Shown: one piece after another, positions 1-8,410 of the stretch
Layout of the letters: every line of letters begins with the position of its first letter
Position numbering within the stretch: position 1 is the first letter of the stretch
DNA from: Alteromonadales bacterium alter-6D02
GTDB lineage: Bacteria; Pseudomonadota; Gammaproteobacteria; Enterobacterales; Psychrobiaceae
Assembly: GCA_002835545.1 (NCBI GenBank)
Contig: PIZK01000023.1
Span: 62,001 to 126,000 of the forward strand
Direction: 5' to 3'
DNA length: 64,000 nt
Notes under the pieces: generated by a model
The model's input: only the letters and a program-made list of their open reading frames with translations
What the model was told of the DNA's origin: nothing
Database searches by the model: none
Made by a program: the position numbers and the translations under genes

Positions 1-1
1 T

Positions 2-241
2 CCTAGCCTATTCGCTAGTTTGGCTACCCATTTTTACCAAACAGAAAAATACGAACTCGCTTATATTTGGACGCAGATATCGGCCCTAGCTGGGCTTAGC
101 CCAAATGAATATACTTCACTGAAGAGAAAACTGTCAGATTTAACAATAGATACAGATAAGCTTAACGAAATAGCGGAACACACCTACGAATCAATCTATG
201 ACCTAGACTTTGTTGCTCCTCCACAAAGTGGCAGTAACTAA
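2..241 (+). CDS. C-terminal end of an unidentified protein (partial)
   Basis: The reading frame is open from the left edge to a TAA at 239-241, so the gene begins outside the window. The visible 79 residues are mostly helical in character and hydrophilic, with a Tyr/Trp-rich segment (YELAYIWTQISALAGL) that loosely resembles a Sel1/TPR-type helix pair. I do not recognise the family. A TTG at 20 could in principle start a 73-residue protein, but the frame continues upstream without a stop and there is no ribosome binding site in front of it. The gene stops 13 bp before the HexR operator. Confidence 0.5.
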   Translation, partial: PSLFASLATHFYQTEKYELAYIWTQISALAGLSPNEYTSLKRKLSDLTIDTDKLNEIAEHTYESIYDLDFVAPPQSGSN

Positions 242-253
242 ATTTAAAGTTGC

Positions 254-268
254 TGTAATAAAATTACA
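254..268. promoter_or_regulatory. HexR operator upstream of hexR
   Basis: TGTAATAAAATTACA is a perfect 6-3-6 inverted repeat. It matches the HexR consensus TGTARTwwwAYTACA known from comparative studies in Shewanella and relatives. It sits about 80 bp before the hexR start codon. A possible promoter follows (TTGCAA at 286-291, CATATT at 310-315, 18-bp spacing). Autoregulation of hexR, and of pykA by read-through, is inferred. Confidence 0.8.
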
Positions 269-312
269 ATATTAAAGTAATTTAATTGCAAAGTACGCCT
301 AAAGTATGTCAT

Positions 313-346
313 ATTGCCTGTAAATAATTTACAGGCAATTTTTTTT
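313..346 (+). terminator. Perfect 13-bp hairpin plus T-tract in front of hexR
   Basis: ATTGCCTGTAAAT (313-325), one base, ATTTACAGGCAAT (327-339), then an unbroken T-run to 346. This has the form of a strong rho-independent terminator, presumably for the gene ending at 241. It ends directly at the hexR ATG, and its right arm contains the only Shine-Dalgarno-like bases (AGG at 333-335). Confidence 0.7.
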
Positions 347-1201
347 ATGAACGTATTAGAGCAAATTACCGTCAGTTTAAATAAGTTGAGTCGGTCTGAG
401 CGCAAAGTGGCTGATGCAATTTTAGCCTCTCCGAAGTCTGCTATACACTCTAGTATTGCAACCTTAGCTAAGTTAGCTGATGTGAGCGAACCGACTGTTA
501 ACCGTTTTTGCCGAAGAATGGACACAAAAGGCTTTCCTGATTTCAAACTACATCTTGCACAAAGTTTGGCTAATGGGACGCCTTATGTAAATCGCCACGT
601 TGAAGAAAGCGATAGTGTCGAAGATTATACCAATAAGATTTATGAAGCCACATTAGCCAGCCTCGACCGAAGTCGACAGATGGTTGATACCGTTTCTATT
701 AACAAAGCTGTCGATATTTTAACGCAAGCGAAAAAGATTTCCTTTTTTGGTCTCGGAGCATCAGCCGCTGTAGCACAAGATGCCCTCAATAAGTTTTTCC
801 GCTTTAATGTGCCGGTGCAAAGTTTTCAAGATGGCTTAATGCAACGCATGAGCTGTATTAATTCATCCGATGGTGATGTTGTCATCTTAATTTCACATAC
901 AGGGCGTACAAAGTCATTAGTAGAATTAGCGATAATGGCTAAAGAGAATGATGCGACAGTGATTGGTATTACCGCGACAGACTCCCCCCTGGCCAATGAG
1001 TGTAATTTAGTTATTTCTTCGGAAGTTCCAGAAGATACTGACTTATACATGCCAATGGCATCTCGGATTGGGCAACTCGTTATCATCGATGTATTGGCCA
1101 CGGGCTTTACATTGCGTCGTGGAAGTAAGTTTAGAGACAACTTACAGAAAGTTAAGCAAGGTATTAAAGAGTCTCGGTTTAACAAGTTATTGGAAAATTA
1201 G
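347..1201 (+). CDS. hexR: HexR, RpiR-family transcriptional regulator
   Basis: 284 residues from the ATG at 347. Residues 1-77 form an RpiR-type helix-turn-helix domain (SVSEPTVNRFCR-like recognition segment, here DVSEPTVNRFCRRM). A SIS sugar-phosphate binding domain follows at about 125-265 (SFFGLGASAAVAQDA, then VILISHTGRTKSLVELA). The known family role is repression of, or switching between, glycolytic, Entner-Doudoroff and gluconeogenic genes, with 2-keto-3-deoxy-6-phosphogluconate as effector. The adjacent pykA and the HexR operator at 254-268 support the assignment. A longer frame from a TTG at 314 would translate through the hairpin and adds no family sequence, so I prefer ATG 347, although it lacks an exposed Shine-Dalgarno sequence. 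Confidence 0.9.
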   Translation: MNVLEQITVSLNKLSRSERKVADAILASPKSAIHSSIATLAKLADVSEPTVNRFCRRMDTKGFPDFKLHLAQSLANGTPYVNRHVEESDSVEDYTNKIYEATLASLDRSRQMVDTVSINKAVDILTQAKKISFFGLGASAAVAQDALNKFFRFNVPVQSFQDGLMQRMSCINSSDGDVVILISHTGRTKSLVELAIMAKENDATVIGITATDSPLANECNLVISSEVPEDTDLYMPMASRIGQLVIIDVLATGFTLRRGSKFRDNLQKVKQGIKESRFNKLLEN

Positions 1202-1293
1202 TTTACATTTAGAACTAATAGTCAGATTTTCACTAGGTTGTGTATTCCCCTTCCAACCTAAAACTAACAAGCGTAAACAAGCTGGAAAAAACT

Positions 1294-2736
1294 ATGTCAA
1301 CTTTTAGAAGAACGAAGATTTTAACTACATTAGGTCCATCAACTGATACTCCTGAGGTATTAGAGCAATTGATCCAAGCTGGTGCTAATGTAGTCCGCTT
1401 AAACTTTTCTCACGGCAGCGCTCAAGATCATATCGCTCGTGCAGAAATGGTTCGTGCAGCGGCCAAGAAACTAAACACTTACGTCGGTATCTTAGGTGAC
1501 TTACAAGGCCCTAAAATTCGTGTTGCGCGCTTTAAAGAGGCAAAAATTCAATTAGCCATTGGCGATGTATTTACACTTGATGCTGCCCTTGATAAAGACA
1601 GTGGTGATCAAAACCAAGTAGGTCTTGATTACTCTGAATTACCAAATGATGTTGAACCAGGTGACATGTTGTTACTTGATGACGGTCGTGTTCAATTACG
1701 TGTTACATCTATTGATGGCAGTAAAGTGATCACTGAAGTCGTTATCGGCGGTCCATTGTCAAATAACAAAGGAATCAACAAACAAGGTGGTGGTTTAACG
1801 GCTGACGCATTAACAGACAAAGATAAAGAAGACATCATTACTGCCGCTGAAATAGGGGTTGAATACTTAGCGGTTTCATTCCCACGTAATGGCGATGAGA
1901 TGCGTTATGCGCGTAATCTTGCTGAAAAGGCCGGTTTAAAAACCAAACTGGTAGCAAAAGTTGAACGTGCCGAAGTTGTTGCTACGGATGAAGCGCTAGA
2001 CGATGTTATCCTTGCATCCGATGCAGTTATGGTTGCACGTGGTGATTTAGGTGTTGAAATAGGTGATGCTGAACTGGTTGCCGTTCAAAAGAACATTATA
2101 GGACGTACTCGTACTCTTAATCGTGTTGTTATTACTGCAACACAGATGATGGAATCAATGATAACAAGCCCAATGCCAACTCGAGCCGAAGTAATGGACG
2201 TTGCCAATGCCGTACTCGATGGTACTGATGCCGTGATGTTATCTGCTGAAACGGCCGCTGGTGACTACCCAATTGAAACAGTACAAGCTATGGCAAATGT
2301 TTGTTTGGGTGCAGAAAGCCACCCTTCTATCGTTAAGTCACGTCACCGTATGCAAGAAGAGTTTAACTCTGTTGAAGAAACTATCGCATTATCGACAATG
2401 TACGCCGCGAATCACATGACAGGAATTAAAGCTATCGTCGCATTAAGTGAGTCAGGTGCAACACCGCAGTTGATGTCGCGTATAAGTTCACACCTACCTA
2501 TTTACTGTTTATCACGTCATCACGCAACATTAGCTGCTGCTGCACTATACCGCGGCGTATACTCAGTAAAATTTGATTCGACTCAAGTAGACTCAGATAG
2601 CTTAACTATGTCTGCTCTTGCTGAATTAAAGATTCAAGGCCATGTGAGTGAAGGTGACTTAGTACTATTCACCTGTGGTGACCGTATGGAAACTGTCGGT
2701 GGTACAAATACTTGTAAGATTTTAAAAGTTAAATAA
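1294..2736 (+). CDS. pykA: Pyruvate kinase
   Basis: 480 residues, the usual length of type II bacterial pyruvate kinase, catalysing phosphoenolpyruvate plus ADP to pyruvate plus ATP in the cytoplasm. Near the N-terminus are the conserved [10 protein letters not shown] and VRLNFSHGS segments. The active-site region has KVERAEVV and the [10 protein letters not shown] loop, and [19 protein letters not shown] and [18 protein letters not shown] follow. The C-terminal allosteric domain is complete. I start it at ATG 1294, where the family N-terminus ([15 protein letters not shown]) begins; the frame is open 18 codons further upstream without homology. It lies 92 bp after hexR on the same strand and has no HexR site of its own, so co-transcription is likely. 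A terminator follows. Confidence 0.95.
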   Translation: MSTFRRTKILTTLGPSTDTPEVLEQLIQAGANVVRLNFSHGSAQDHIARAEMVRAAAKKLNTYVGILGDLQGPKIRVARFKEAKIQLAIGDVFTLDAALDKDSGDQNQVGLDYSELPNDVEPGDMLLLDDGRVQLRVTSIDGSKVITEVVIGGPLSNNKGINKQGGGLTADALTDKDKEDIITAAEIGVEYLAVSFPRNGDEMRYARNLAEKAGLKTKLVAKVERAEVVATDEALDDVILASDAVMVARGDLGVEIGDAELVAVQKNIIGRTRTLNRVVITATQMMESMITSPMPTRAEVMDVANAVLDGTDAVMLSAETAAGDYPIETVQAMANVCLGAESHPSIVKSRHRMQEEFNSVEETIALSTMYAANHMTGIKAIVALSESGATPQLMSRISSHLPIYCLSRHHATLAAAALYRGVYSVKFDSTQVDSDSLTMSALAELKIQGHVSEGDLVLFTCGDRMETVGGTNTCKILKVK

Positions 2737-2754
2737 TTCTACATTTAGCAAATA

Positions 2755-2787
2755 AAAAGCCGCTAATTTTCGTTAGCGGTTTTTTTG
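2755..2787 (+). terminator. Terminator of pykA
   Basis: CCGCTAA (2760-2766), a 6-base loop, TTAGCGG (2773-2779), then eight T. An A-run precedes the stem, so it could also act for the gene arriving from the minus strand. Confidence 0.9.
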
Positions 2788-2836
2788 TACCAAGGGGTCA
2801 ACTCAAAGACAACTTTTCATCAAGTGCATCATTTAG

Positions 2837-4153
2837 CTATGGTAATAACCCTGAACGTAGGTCATCTATCACCTTCCCGTCATTGGCTAAGCTACCTTGA
2901 GTGACCAACTCAACGGTCCCCGATAGATTGGTGACTGCTCTAAGCGTCTCAGCTAAAGCAACGCTCAACGTTTGCTGTTCATCAACACTCAGTACGGTGA
3001 AGTCTACCTCGCATTGCAATGACATAACGTCATTATTATTATGCTGTGTAATGTTCAGTCGCAGTTTAAACAATGTCTCATATTTATCACGAATAGACTC
3101 TATTTGTTCTGGATGAACGAACATTCCCTTCACTTTCGCCGTTTGATCAGCACGCCCTAACCAACCTTTTAACCGTTTATTGGTGCGTCCACACGAAGTA
3201 GTTTGTGATACAAACGCTGACAAATCACCAGTAGCGAAACGGATTAACGGATAGTCTCTGTTGAAACTCGTGACCACAACCTCTCCAATCTCACCATTCG
3301 CTACAGGAGCACCACTTCCAGGACGAACGATTTCGACAATAATGTCTTCAGCAACCACCAGCCCTTCATTACGTTCACTCTCATAAGCGATCAATCCGAT
3401 ATCTGCACTAGCATAAGCCTGTTTGACCAGAATGCCACGATGCAAAAACTCCTGTTGTAAGGTTTCAGGTAATGCTTCACCAGTGACTAATGCTTTATTG
3501 ATGGAAGTGACATCGCGGCCTTGCTCATCTGCTTTATTTAAAATAATATTTAAAAATGATGGTGTACCACTATAAGCTGTCGGTCTAAGCATTTCGATAA
3601 TTTCAAGCTGCTGCTCTGTTTGACCTGGGCCTGCTGGTATCACCCGTGCGCCACAGGCGCGAGCACCAGAATCCATAATAAAACCGCCCGGTGTCATATG
3701 ATAGGATAAACAATTAAGCACTAGATCATTTGACGTAAAATTAGCCGCTGCAAAGGCATTTCCCATACGCCACCAGTCATCACTGGTTGATTCTAATTCA
3801 AATATGGGTCCCGGTGAGCGGAACACCCTTGATACGCGACCACTTTCAGCATTAATATCACCAAATGGTGGACACTCTTTTTGCAGTCTAATCAAGTCTG
3901 ACTTTCGTGTGACAGGGATTGTCGCTAATTGTTCTAGAGTCGTCACACTCGAGGCCTTAACAGACTGTAAATGATTGCGATAATAAGCTGATTCAATCTG
4001 ACAAAAGTTAATAAAATCGGGGAGTTTCGCCAACAATGTTTGTTCTCGCACAGCTGCTGGCTGAAATGGTTGCTCAAAGCTTTGTAGCTTATTCATAGAA
4101 GGTTGCTCTTTTTTTGTATCAGTAAAGGCGGTCTCTGTGATAATAGAAACCAT
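2837..4153 (-). CDS. Phenylacetate-CoA ligase-like AMP-binding enzyme
   Basis: 438 residues, close to the usual size of PaaK-type ligases, which adenylate a carboxylic acid and transfer it to CoA. Family features include YYRNHL and IPVTRKSDLI near the N-terminus, the central SGTPSFL segment, and the C-terminal RFATGDLSAF / KGWLGRADQTAKVKGMFVHP motif of the mobile domain. It is the last gene of the importer operon, starting 16 bp after livF. The first ATG (4153) has no clear ribosome binding site. A second Met at 4096 is an alternative start and gives a more typical N-terminus. The substrate is unknown; aromatic or other carboxylic acids are possible by family. Confidence 0.8.
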   Translation of the reverse strand: MVSIITETAFTDTKKEQPSMNKLQSFEQPFQPAAVREQTLLAKLPDFINFCQIESAYYRNHLQSVKASSVTTLEQLATIPVTRKSDLIRLQKECPPFGDINAESGRVSRVFRSPGPIFELESTSDDWWRMGNAFAAANFTSNDLVLNCLSYHMTPGGFIMDSGARACGARVIPAGPGQTEQQLEIIEMLRPTAYSGTPSFLNIILNKADEQGRDVTSINKALVTGEALPETLQQEFLHRGILVKQAYASADIGLIAYESERNEGLVVAEDIIVEIVRPGSGAPVANGEIGEVVVTSFNRDYPLIRFATGDLSAFVSQTTSCGRTNKRLKGWLGRADQTAKVKGMFVHPEQIESIRDKYETLFKLRLNITQHNNNDVMSLQCEVDFTVLSVDEQQTLSVALAETLRAVTNLSGTVELVTQGSLANDGKVIDDLRSGLLP

Positions 4154-4169
4154 TTAAGGGCACAGCGTA

Positions 4170-4991
4170 TTATAGCCAGCGCTTACGACGTTTATATGAT
4201 TTTAAGTTCTTAAAGCTTTTACGCTCTTCATTACCGCCACCTAGATAAAACTCTTTAACGTCTTCATTATTGAGTAATTCATCTTGCGTGCCATCAAGCA
4301 CAATTTTTCCAGACTCCATAATGTAACCATAATTCGCCGCTTTAAGTGCATAGTTAGCATTTTGTTCCACCAGCAGCATCGTAATTCCTTGCTCACGATT
4401 AATCTGGCCAATGATGCTAAACACTTCTTTAACAAGTAACGGTGAGAGCCCCATGGACGGCTCATCAAGACAGATCATTTTAGGTCTCGCCATTAACGCA
4501 CGGCCAATTGCCAACATTTGTTGTTCACCGCCAGAAAGATACCCAGCTAAGCCTGTACGTTCTTTTAATCTTGGGAAATAATTAAATACCATTTCGATAT
4601 CTTGATTGATTTGAGAGTCATTTCGTGTGTAAGCGCCTAATTTAAGGTTCTCAATCGCAGTCATATCTTCAATGATTCGTCTACCTTCCATAACTTGGAA
4701 CACCCCACTTCGAACGACATCCTCCGCATTCTTATTATCTATACGCTCTCCCATGAACGTAATATCACCTTTAGTAACCTCCCCATCTTCACTTTTCAAT
4801 AAGCCAGAAATGGCCTTTAACGTTGTTGATTTTCCCGCTCCATTTGGACCAAGTAATGTCACCACATCCCCCTCCGGAACGGCAAGGCTGACACCACGTA
4901 AAACTTGAATAACCTCATCATATACAACTTCAATATTGTTAACTGTAAGGATTGGGTTGGCTGGTTGAATATTAATTGCTGGTTGTGACAT
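4170..4991 (-). CDS. livF: ABC importer ATPase, LivF type
   Basis: 273 residues. Walker A is GPNGAGKSTT, the signature is YLSGGEQQMLAIGRAL, Walker B is MICLDEPSMGLSP, and the switch His-type segment is MLLVEQNA. This is the standard LivF form of branched-chain (HAAT) transporters. The C-terminus carries an extra basic tail (KSYKRRKRW) not typical of LivF. It pairs with LivG at the other end of the same operon to energise LivH/LivM. The symbol reflects family only. The interleaved CoA ligases make a carboxylic acid more likely than an amino acid as substrate. Confidence 0.88.
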   Translation of the reverse strand: MSQPAINIQPANPILTVNNIEVVYDEVIQVLRGVSLAVPEGDVVTLLGPNGAGKSTTLKAISGLLKSEDGEVTKGDITFMGERIDNKNAEDVVRSGVFQVMEGRRIIEDMTAIENLKLGAYTRNDSQINQDIEMVFNYFPRLKERTGLAGYLSGGEQQMLAIGRALMARPKMICLDEPSMGLSPLLVKEVFSIIGQINREQGITMLLVEQNANYALKAANYGYIMESGKIVLDGTQDELLNNEDVKEFYLGGGNEERKSFKNLKSYKRRKRWL

Positions 4992-5042
4992 AGATACTCC
5001 AATATAAATAGCTGGGGTAAGGGACTTACCCCAATGAAATGA

Positions 5043-6290
5043 TTAATAACCTAACCAATCAACGCGACGGTCTAATGTAACTTGAGATACCTTTTCAATG
5101 GCAATATCACCGCCATTGTAGTTACCTTGATAAATATTCACTTGGTTAATACCACGATGGTCATCAGCTTTCCAATTGGCTGCAAGACAGACACCTTCTA
5201 GGCCTTTTGGCACCCAGTTATCACGAGCGTACATGCCTTTTTTGATATTTTCCCCTGTGATCCCTCCGTTTTCTTTTGCCCACTCCATGGCCTCTTTCAT
5301 GAAGTAGGTTGAACATACCCCTCGCATATAATGATGGACACGTTCTTTCTGTCCTTTAGGATCTGACATCTTAGAGATCTCCTTAATCAAGGCCATGCCA
5401 GGTGACGTGTCGGTCCAAAACGGTGTCATTGTTGGAAAGACATAATTCTTGATACCTTCGCCACCCGCTTGAAAGATCTTCTTATCGCCTCCCCAAATGT
5501 TCGACATGAATTGAATATTGGTACCGACAGTGTTACAGGACTTGACTAACGACAACACCGACCCCCCTAAATTACCAATATAACCATAATTAGAACCAGA
5601 ACTTTTCAGGCTTAAACACTGCGCTTTGAAGTCTCCAGGTTTCATAGAAATAACCACAGACGGCATTACTTTAAATCCGAGCTCCTGAGCATATTCGGCA
5701 CAAGCAGCCTTAGGCGCATTTGGAAAGGGGTGATTAGCACCAATGTGAGTAAATTTAGGTTGCCCTTGGTTGCCTTTCTTCTTCCAGTCAGCTGCTGCCC
5801 ACTGAACTAAACCGCGACATGCATCAGAATAAGACGCACCATAAAAAAAGTTATAAGGCGCAGGTTTCTTCGTATGCGGATTCTTACCTTGCGGATCGGT
5901 TAAATGTCCCGAATAAGATGCTGAGAATACCGGTGTCTTATCTTTGGCCACAAAAGAGATCAGCGCTTCCGTGTCAGCCGTTCCCCACCCTTGCATCGCT
6001 ACCATCTTTTTGCGTGAATGCCATTTTTTATATGATGCAATCGCTTGAGGTACTTTATAAGCGTAATCGATTGTTTCATATTCCAAAGCAGTACCTTTTA
6101 TACCACCATTTTTATTGATATAAGCCAGGGAATCTCTCACACCATCAGCGTAATTTTTTCCCACAAACGCCGTTGGCCCAGACATATCAGCAAGGTGACC
6201 GACAAACACGGAATCTTTTGCTTGTGCTTGGCTTGCTACGCCCACTGTAAGACAGCTTAAAATAGAAGTTACTAATACTTTCTTTTGCAT
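5043..6290 (-). CDS. Periplasmic substrate-binding protein of the Liv-type importer
   Basis: 415 residues with a Sec signal peptide (MQKKVLVTSILSCLTVGVASQAQA, cleavage predicted after AQA). The mature part is a type I periplasmic binding fold (Peripla_BP_6): FVGHLADMSGPTAFVGKNYADGV at the N-terminus, then NKNGGIKG. It is larger than LivJ/LivK of enteric bacteria (about 345 mature residues) and contains several cysteines (C at the CRGLVQW, ACAEY, KSCNTV and GVCSTYF segments), so disulphides are possible. It lies between livM and livF. Ligand not deducible from sequence alone. Confidence 0.88.
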   Translation of the reverse strand: MQKKVLVTSILSCLTVGVASQAQAKDSVFVGHLADMSGPTAFVGKNYADGVRDSLAYINKNGGIKGTALEYETIDYAYKVPQAIASYKKWHSRKKMVAMQGWGTADTEALISFVAKDKTPVFSASYSGHLTDPQGKNPHTKKPAPYNFFYGASYSDACRGLVQWAAADWKKKGNQGQPKFTHIGANHPFPNAPKAACAEYAQELGFKVMPSVVISMKPGDFKAQCLSLKSSGSNYGYIGNLGGSVLSLVKSCNTVGTNIQFMSNIWGGDKKIFQAGGEGIKNYVFPTMTPFWTDTSPGMALIKEISKMSDPKGQKERVHHYMRGVCSTYFMKEAMEWAKENGGITGENIKKGMYARDNWVPKGLEGVCLAANWKADDHRGINQVNIYQGNYNGGDIAIEKVSQVTLDRRVDWLGY

Positions 6291-6355
6291 TGTTATTTCC
6301 TTTTTTGTACTGATTATTATTGTTTAGTTATTACTGTTTGTGACTTGATTTGTGA

Positions 6356-7429
6356 TTAATATGAAAATGGATAAAATTTCCAATAGTTTTTAATTTGTGC
6401 CCAGCGATGGGCCATACCTTCTGGCTCGAAAATTAAGAACAGGATAATTACCAAGCCAATGGCCATCTCTTTGATGTAAGCAAGGCCATCCACGACCATC
6501 GGTATGTTGCCCCAATCAGTCATTTTCATCATGCCTACCCCACCTTCGAGTACCTCTGGTAAGAACACCATAAAAACAACGCCCATTAAGGTGCCTTTAA
6601 CAGAACCTAAGCCACCGATAATAATCATCGCTAAGAACTGTATAGACATGAAGATAGTGAACCCTTCCGCCGAAACATAACCTAAGTAATGAGCATAAAG
6701 CGCACCACCAATACCTGCATAAAATGAAGACACACCAAATGAGAGCAAACGGTATTTATTCAGTTTAATCCCCATTATTTCTGCTGATAGGTAATGGTCA
6801 CGCACAGCGACAAACGCACGACCTTCACGAGAACGCATTAAGTTACACCCCCAGATGTACATAAACACTAGAGCAAACAACGCGATATAGAAGAAACTTT
6901 CATCTGTATCAAAGACAATACCCATTAGTGAAATAGGTTCTGCAGAGGCTCCGGCTGAGCCACCAGAAAACCACTCCGCCCGAGCAAAGAAATCTTCAAG
7001 AATGAATTGTGCAGCTAAGGTGGCGATAGCAAGGTATAGCCCTTTAATCCGAGACGCCGGCAGGCCAAATAGCATCCCCACTGCCATAGTGATAAAACCG
7101 GCCATGGGAATACATAACCAAACAGGAATACCAAACGAGGTATTCAGCCAGGCAGATGTAAACGCACCCACTCCAAAAAAGGCACCATGACCCAGTGATA
7201 TTTGACCGGTATAACCGACTAAGATATTTAACCCTAGCGCAGCAATCCCCAAATATGACACTTGGATGAACAGCGTTAAATAGTAAGCATCTAATACCAT
7301 TGGCGCTGCACAAAGTAGTGTGATAGCGGCAATCGCGACTAATCGAATAGTGTTAGTCTCATAAATCGTATCATCTTGTTTATAGCTGGTACGGAAATCT
7401 CCGCACGGTCGCATCATTAAACTCGACAT
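6356..7429 (-). CDS. livM: ABC importer permease, LivM type
   Basis: 357 residues from the Met preceded by an AGGAG box five bases upstream; the frame is open 20 codons further but that part lacks a ribosome binding site. A cytoplasmic N-tail of about 25 residues is followed by roughly eight to ten membrane segments. Family motifs are LGLNILVGYTGQISLGHGAFFGVGA and IIIGGLGSVKGTLMG. It forms the inner-membrane channel with LivH. The C-terminal half includes the EAA-like segment for ATPase contact. It follows livH by 87 bp. Confidence 0.88.
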   Translation of the reverse strand: MSSLMMRPCGDFRTSYKQDDTIYETNTIRLVAIAAITLLCAAPMVLDAYYLTLFIQVSYLGIAALGLNILVGYTGQISLGHGAFFGVGAFTSAWLNTSFGIPVWLCIPMAGFITMAVGMLFGLPASRIKGLYLAIATLAAQFILEDFFARAEWFSGGSAGASAEPISLMGIVFDTDESFFYIALFALVFMYIWGCNLMRSREGRAFVAVRDHYLSAEIMGIKLNKYRLLSFGVSSFYAGIGGALYAHYLGYVSAEGFTIFMSIQFLAMIIIGGLGSVKGTLMGVVFMVFLPEVLEGGVGMMKMTDWGNIPMVVDGLAYIKEMAIGLVIILFLIFEPEGMAHRWAQIKNYWKFYPFSY

Positions 7430-7516
7430 AAAAACTCCTGAAATTAGGTTGAGTAGCAGGTATCCCCTATGAACATCACCTGCTAACATGACTTTGTACT
7501 GTGTATCGTAATATCA

Positions 7517-8410
7517 CTAAATACGTTCGATATCTTTAGTGCCAAATAAGCCGTAGGGTTTGAACCATAAGATAATCAACAGGACATAAAATGGCGCAAT
7601 GTCATACATATTGCCGACATGGAGATATTGACTATCGAAGAATTCAGCCACGTTCTCGAGCACCCCAATCGTTAAACCACCAACAATGGCACCCACAACA
7701 GAATCTAACCCGCCTAAAATAACAGCAGGGAATACCTTAACGCCCATCGTTGATAATGAGTTTGATACACCATTAACCAAGCCGATAACTACACCAGCTG
7801 TTGCTGATAACGTCGCAGCAATACCCCAGCTCATCGCAAAGACCTGTTTCACTGAAATACCCAAACTTTGTGCAATCTGCTGATTAAATGCGGTCGCTCG
7901 CATCGCCAAACCATACTTCGAGTACTTAAAGAACAGGAAGAACGCCACCATAATCGCTAATGAAATTACCGTACTCATCAAATAAGCCATTTCTATGTTA
8001 AGACCTAGAATTTGTACACTTTCACTTTCAAATACCTTGGGATAACTCTGTGGTGACACGCCAAATATCCACTTCATTAGTGATTGGAAGAAAATAGATA
8101 GGCCAATGGTGATCATAATTACCGAGATAATCGGCTCACCAATCATTGGCCTGAGTACCACCATCTGTAGTAATACGCCAAACAGAGCCATAAACACCAT
8201 GGTGAGAATAAAACCCATAAAGAATGGCAGTTGAAAGTAAGTTAGAAACGCCCAACAGACCCACGCACCGACGAGTAGAAACTCCCCTTGGGCAAAGTTG
8301 ACAATTTGTGTTGATTTATACACCAGCACAAAGCACATCCCGACCACGCCGTAAAGCAAACCAACAATGATCCCGTTCACAATGAGCTGCATTAATAATT
8401 CAAAATTCAT
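7517..8410 (-). CDS. livH: ABC importer permease, LivH type
   Basis: 297 residues, the normal length. Hydrophobic throughout with the family signatures LLYGVVGMCFVLVYKSTQIVNFAQGEF near the N-terminus and VFPAVILGGLDSVVGAIVGGLTIG near the C-terminus. The start overlaps the end of the upstream ligase by 4 bp (ATGA type), which indicates translational coupling of ligase and permease. Partner of LivM. Confidence 0.9.
   Translation of the reverse strand: MNFELLMQLIVNGIIVGLLYGVVGMCFVLVYKSTQIVNFAQGEFLLVGAWVCWAFLTYFQLPFFMGFILTMVFMALFGVLLQMVVLRPMIGEPIISVIMITIGLSIFFQSLMKWIFGVSPQSYPKVFESESVQILGLNIEMAYLMSTVISLAIMVAFFLFFKYSKYGLAMRATAFNQQIAQSLGISVKQVFAMSWGIAATLSATAGVVIGLVNGVSNSLSTMGVKVFPAVILGGLDSVVGAIVGGLTIGVLENVAEFFDSQYLHVGNMYDIAPFYVLLIILWFKPYGLFGTKDIERI

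Noticed and set aside
314-346. In-frame TTG start 11 codons before the hexR ATG
   Set aside because: It would translate the terminator hairpin and T-run and has no ribosome binding site; family similarity begins at the ATG.
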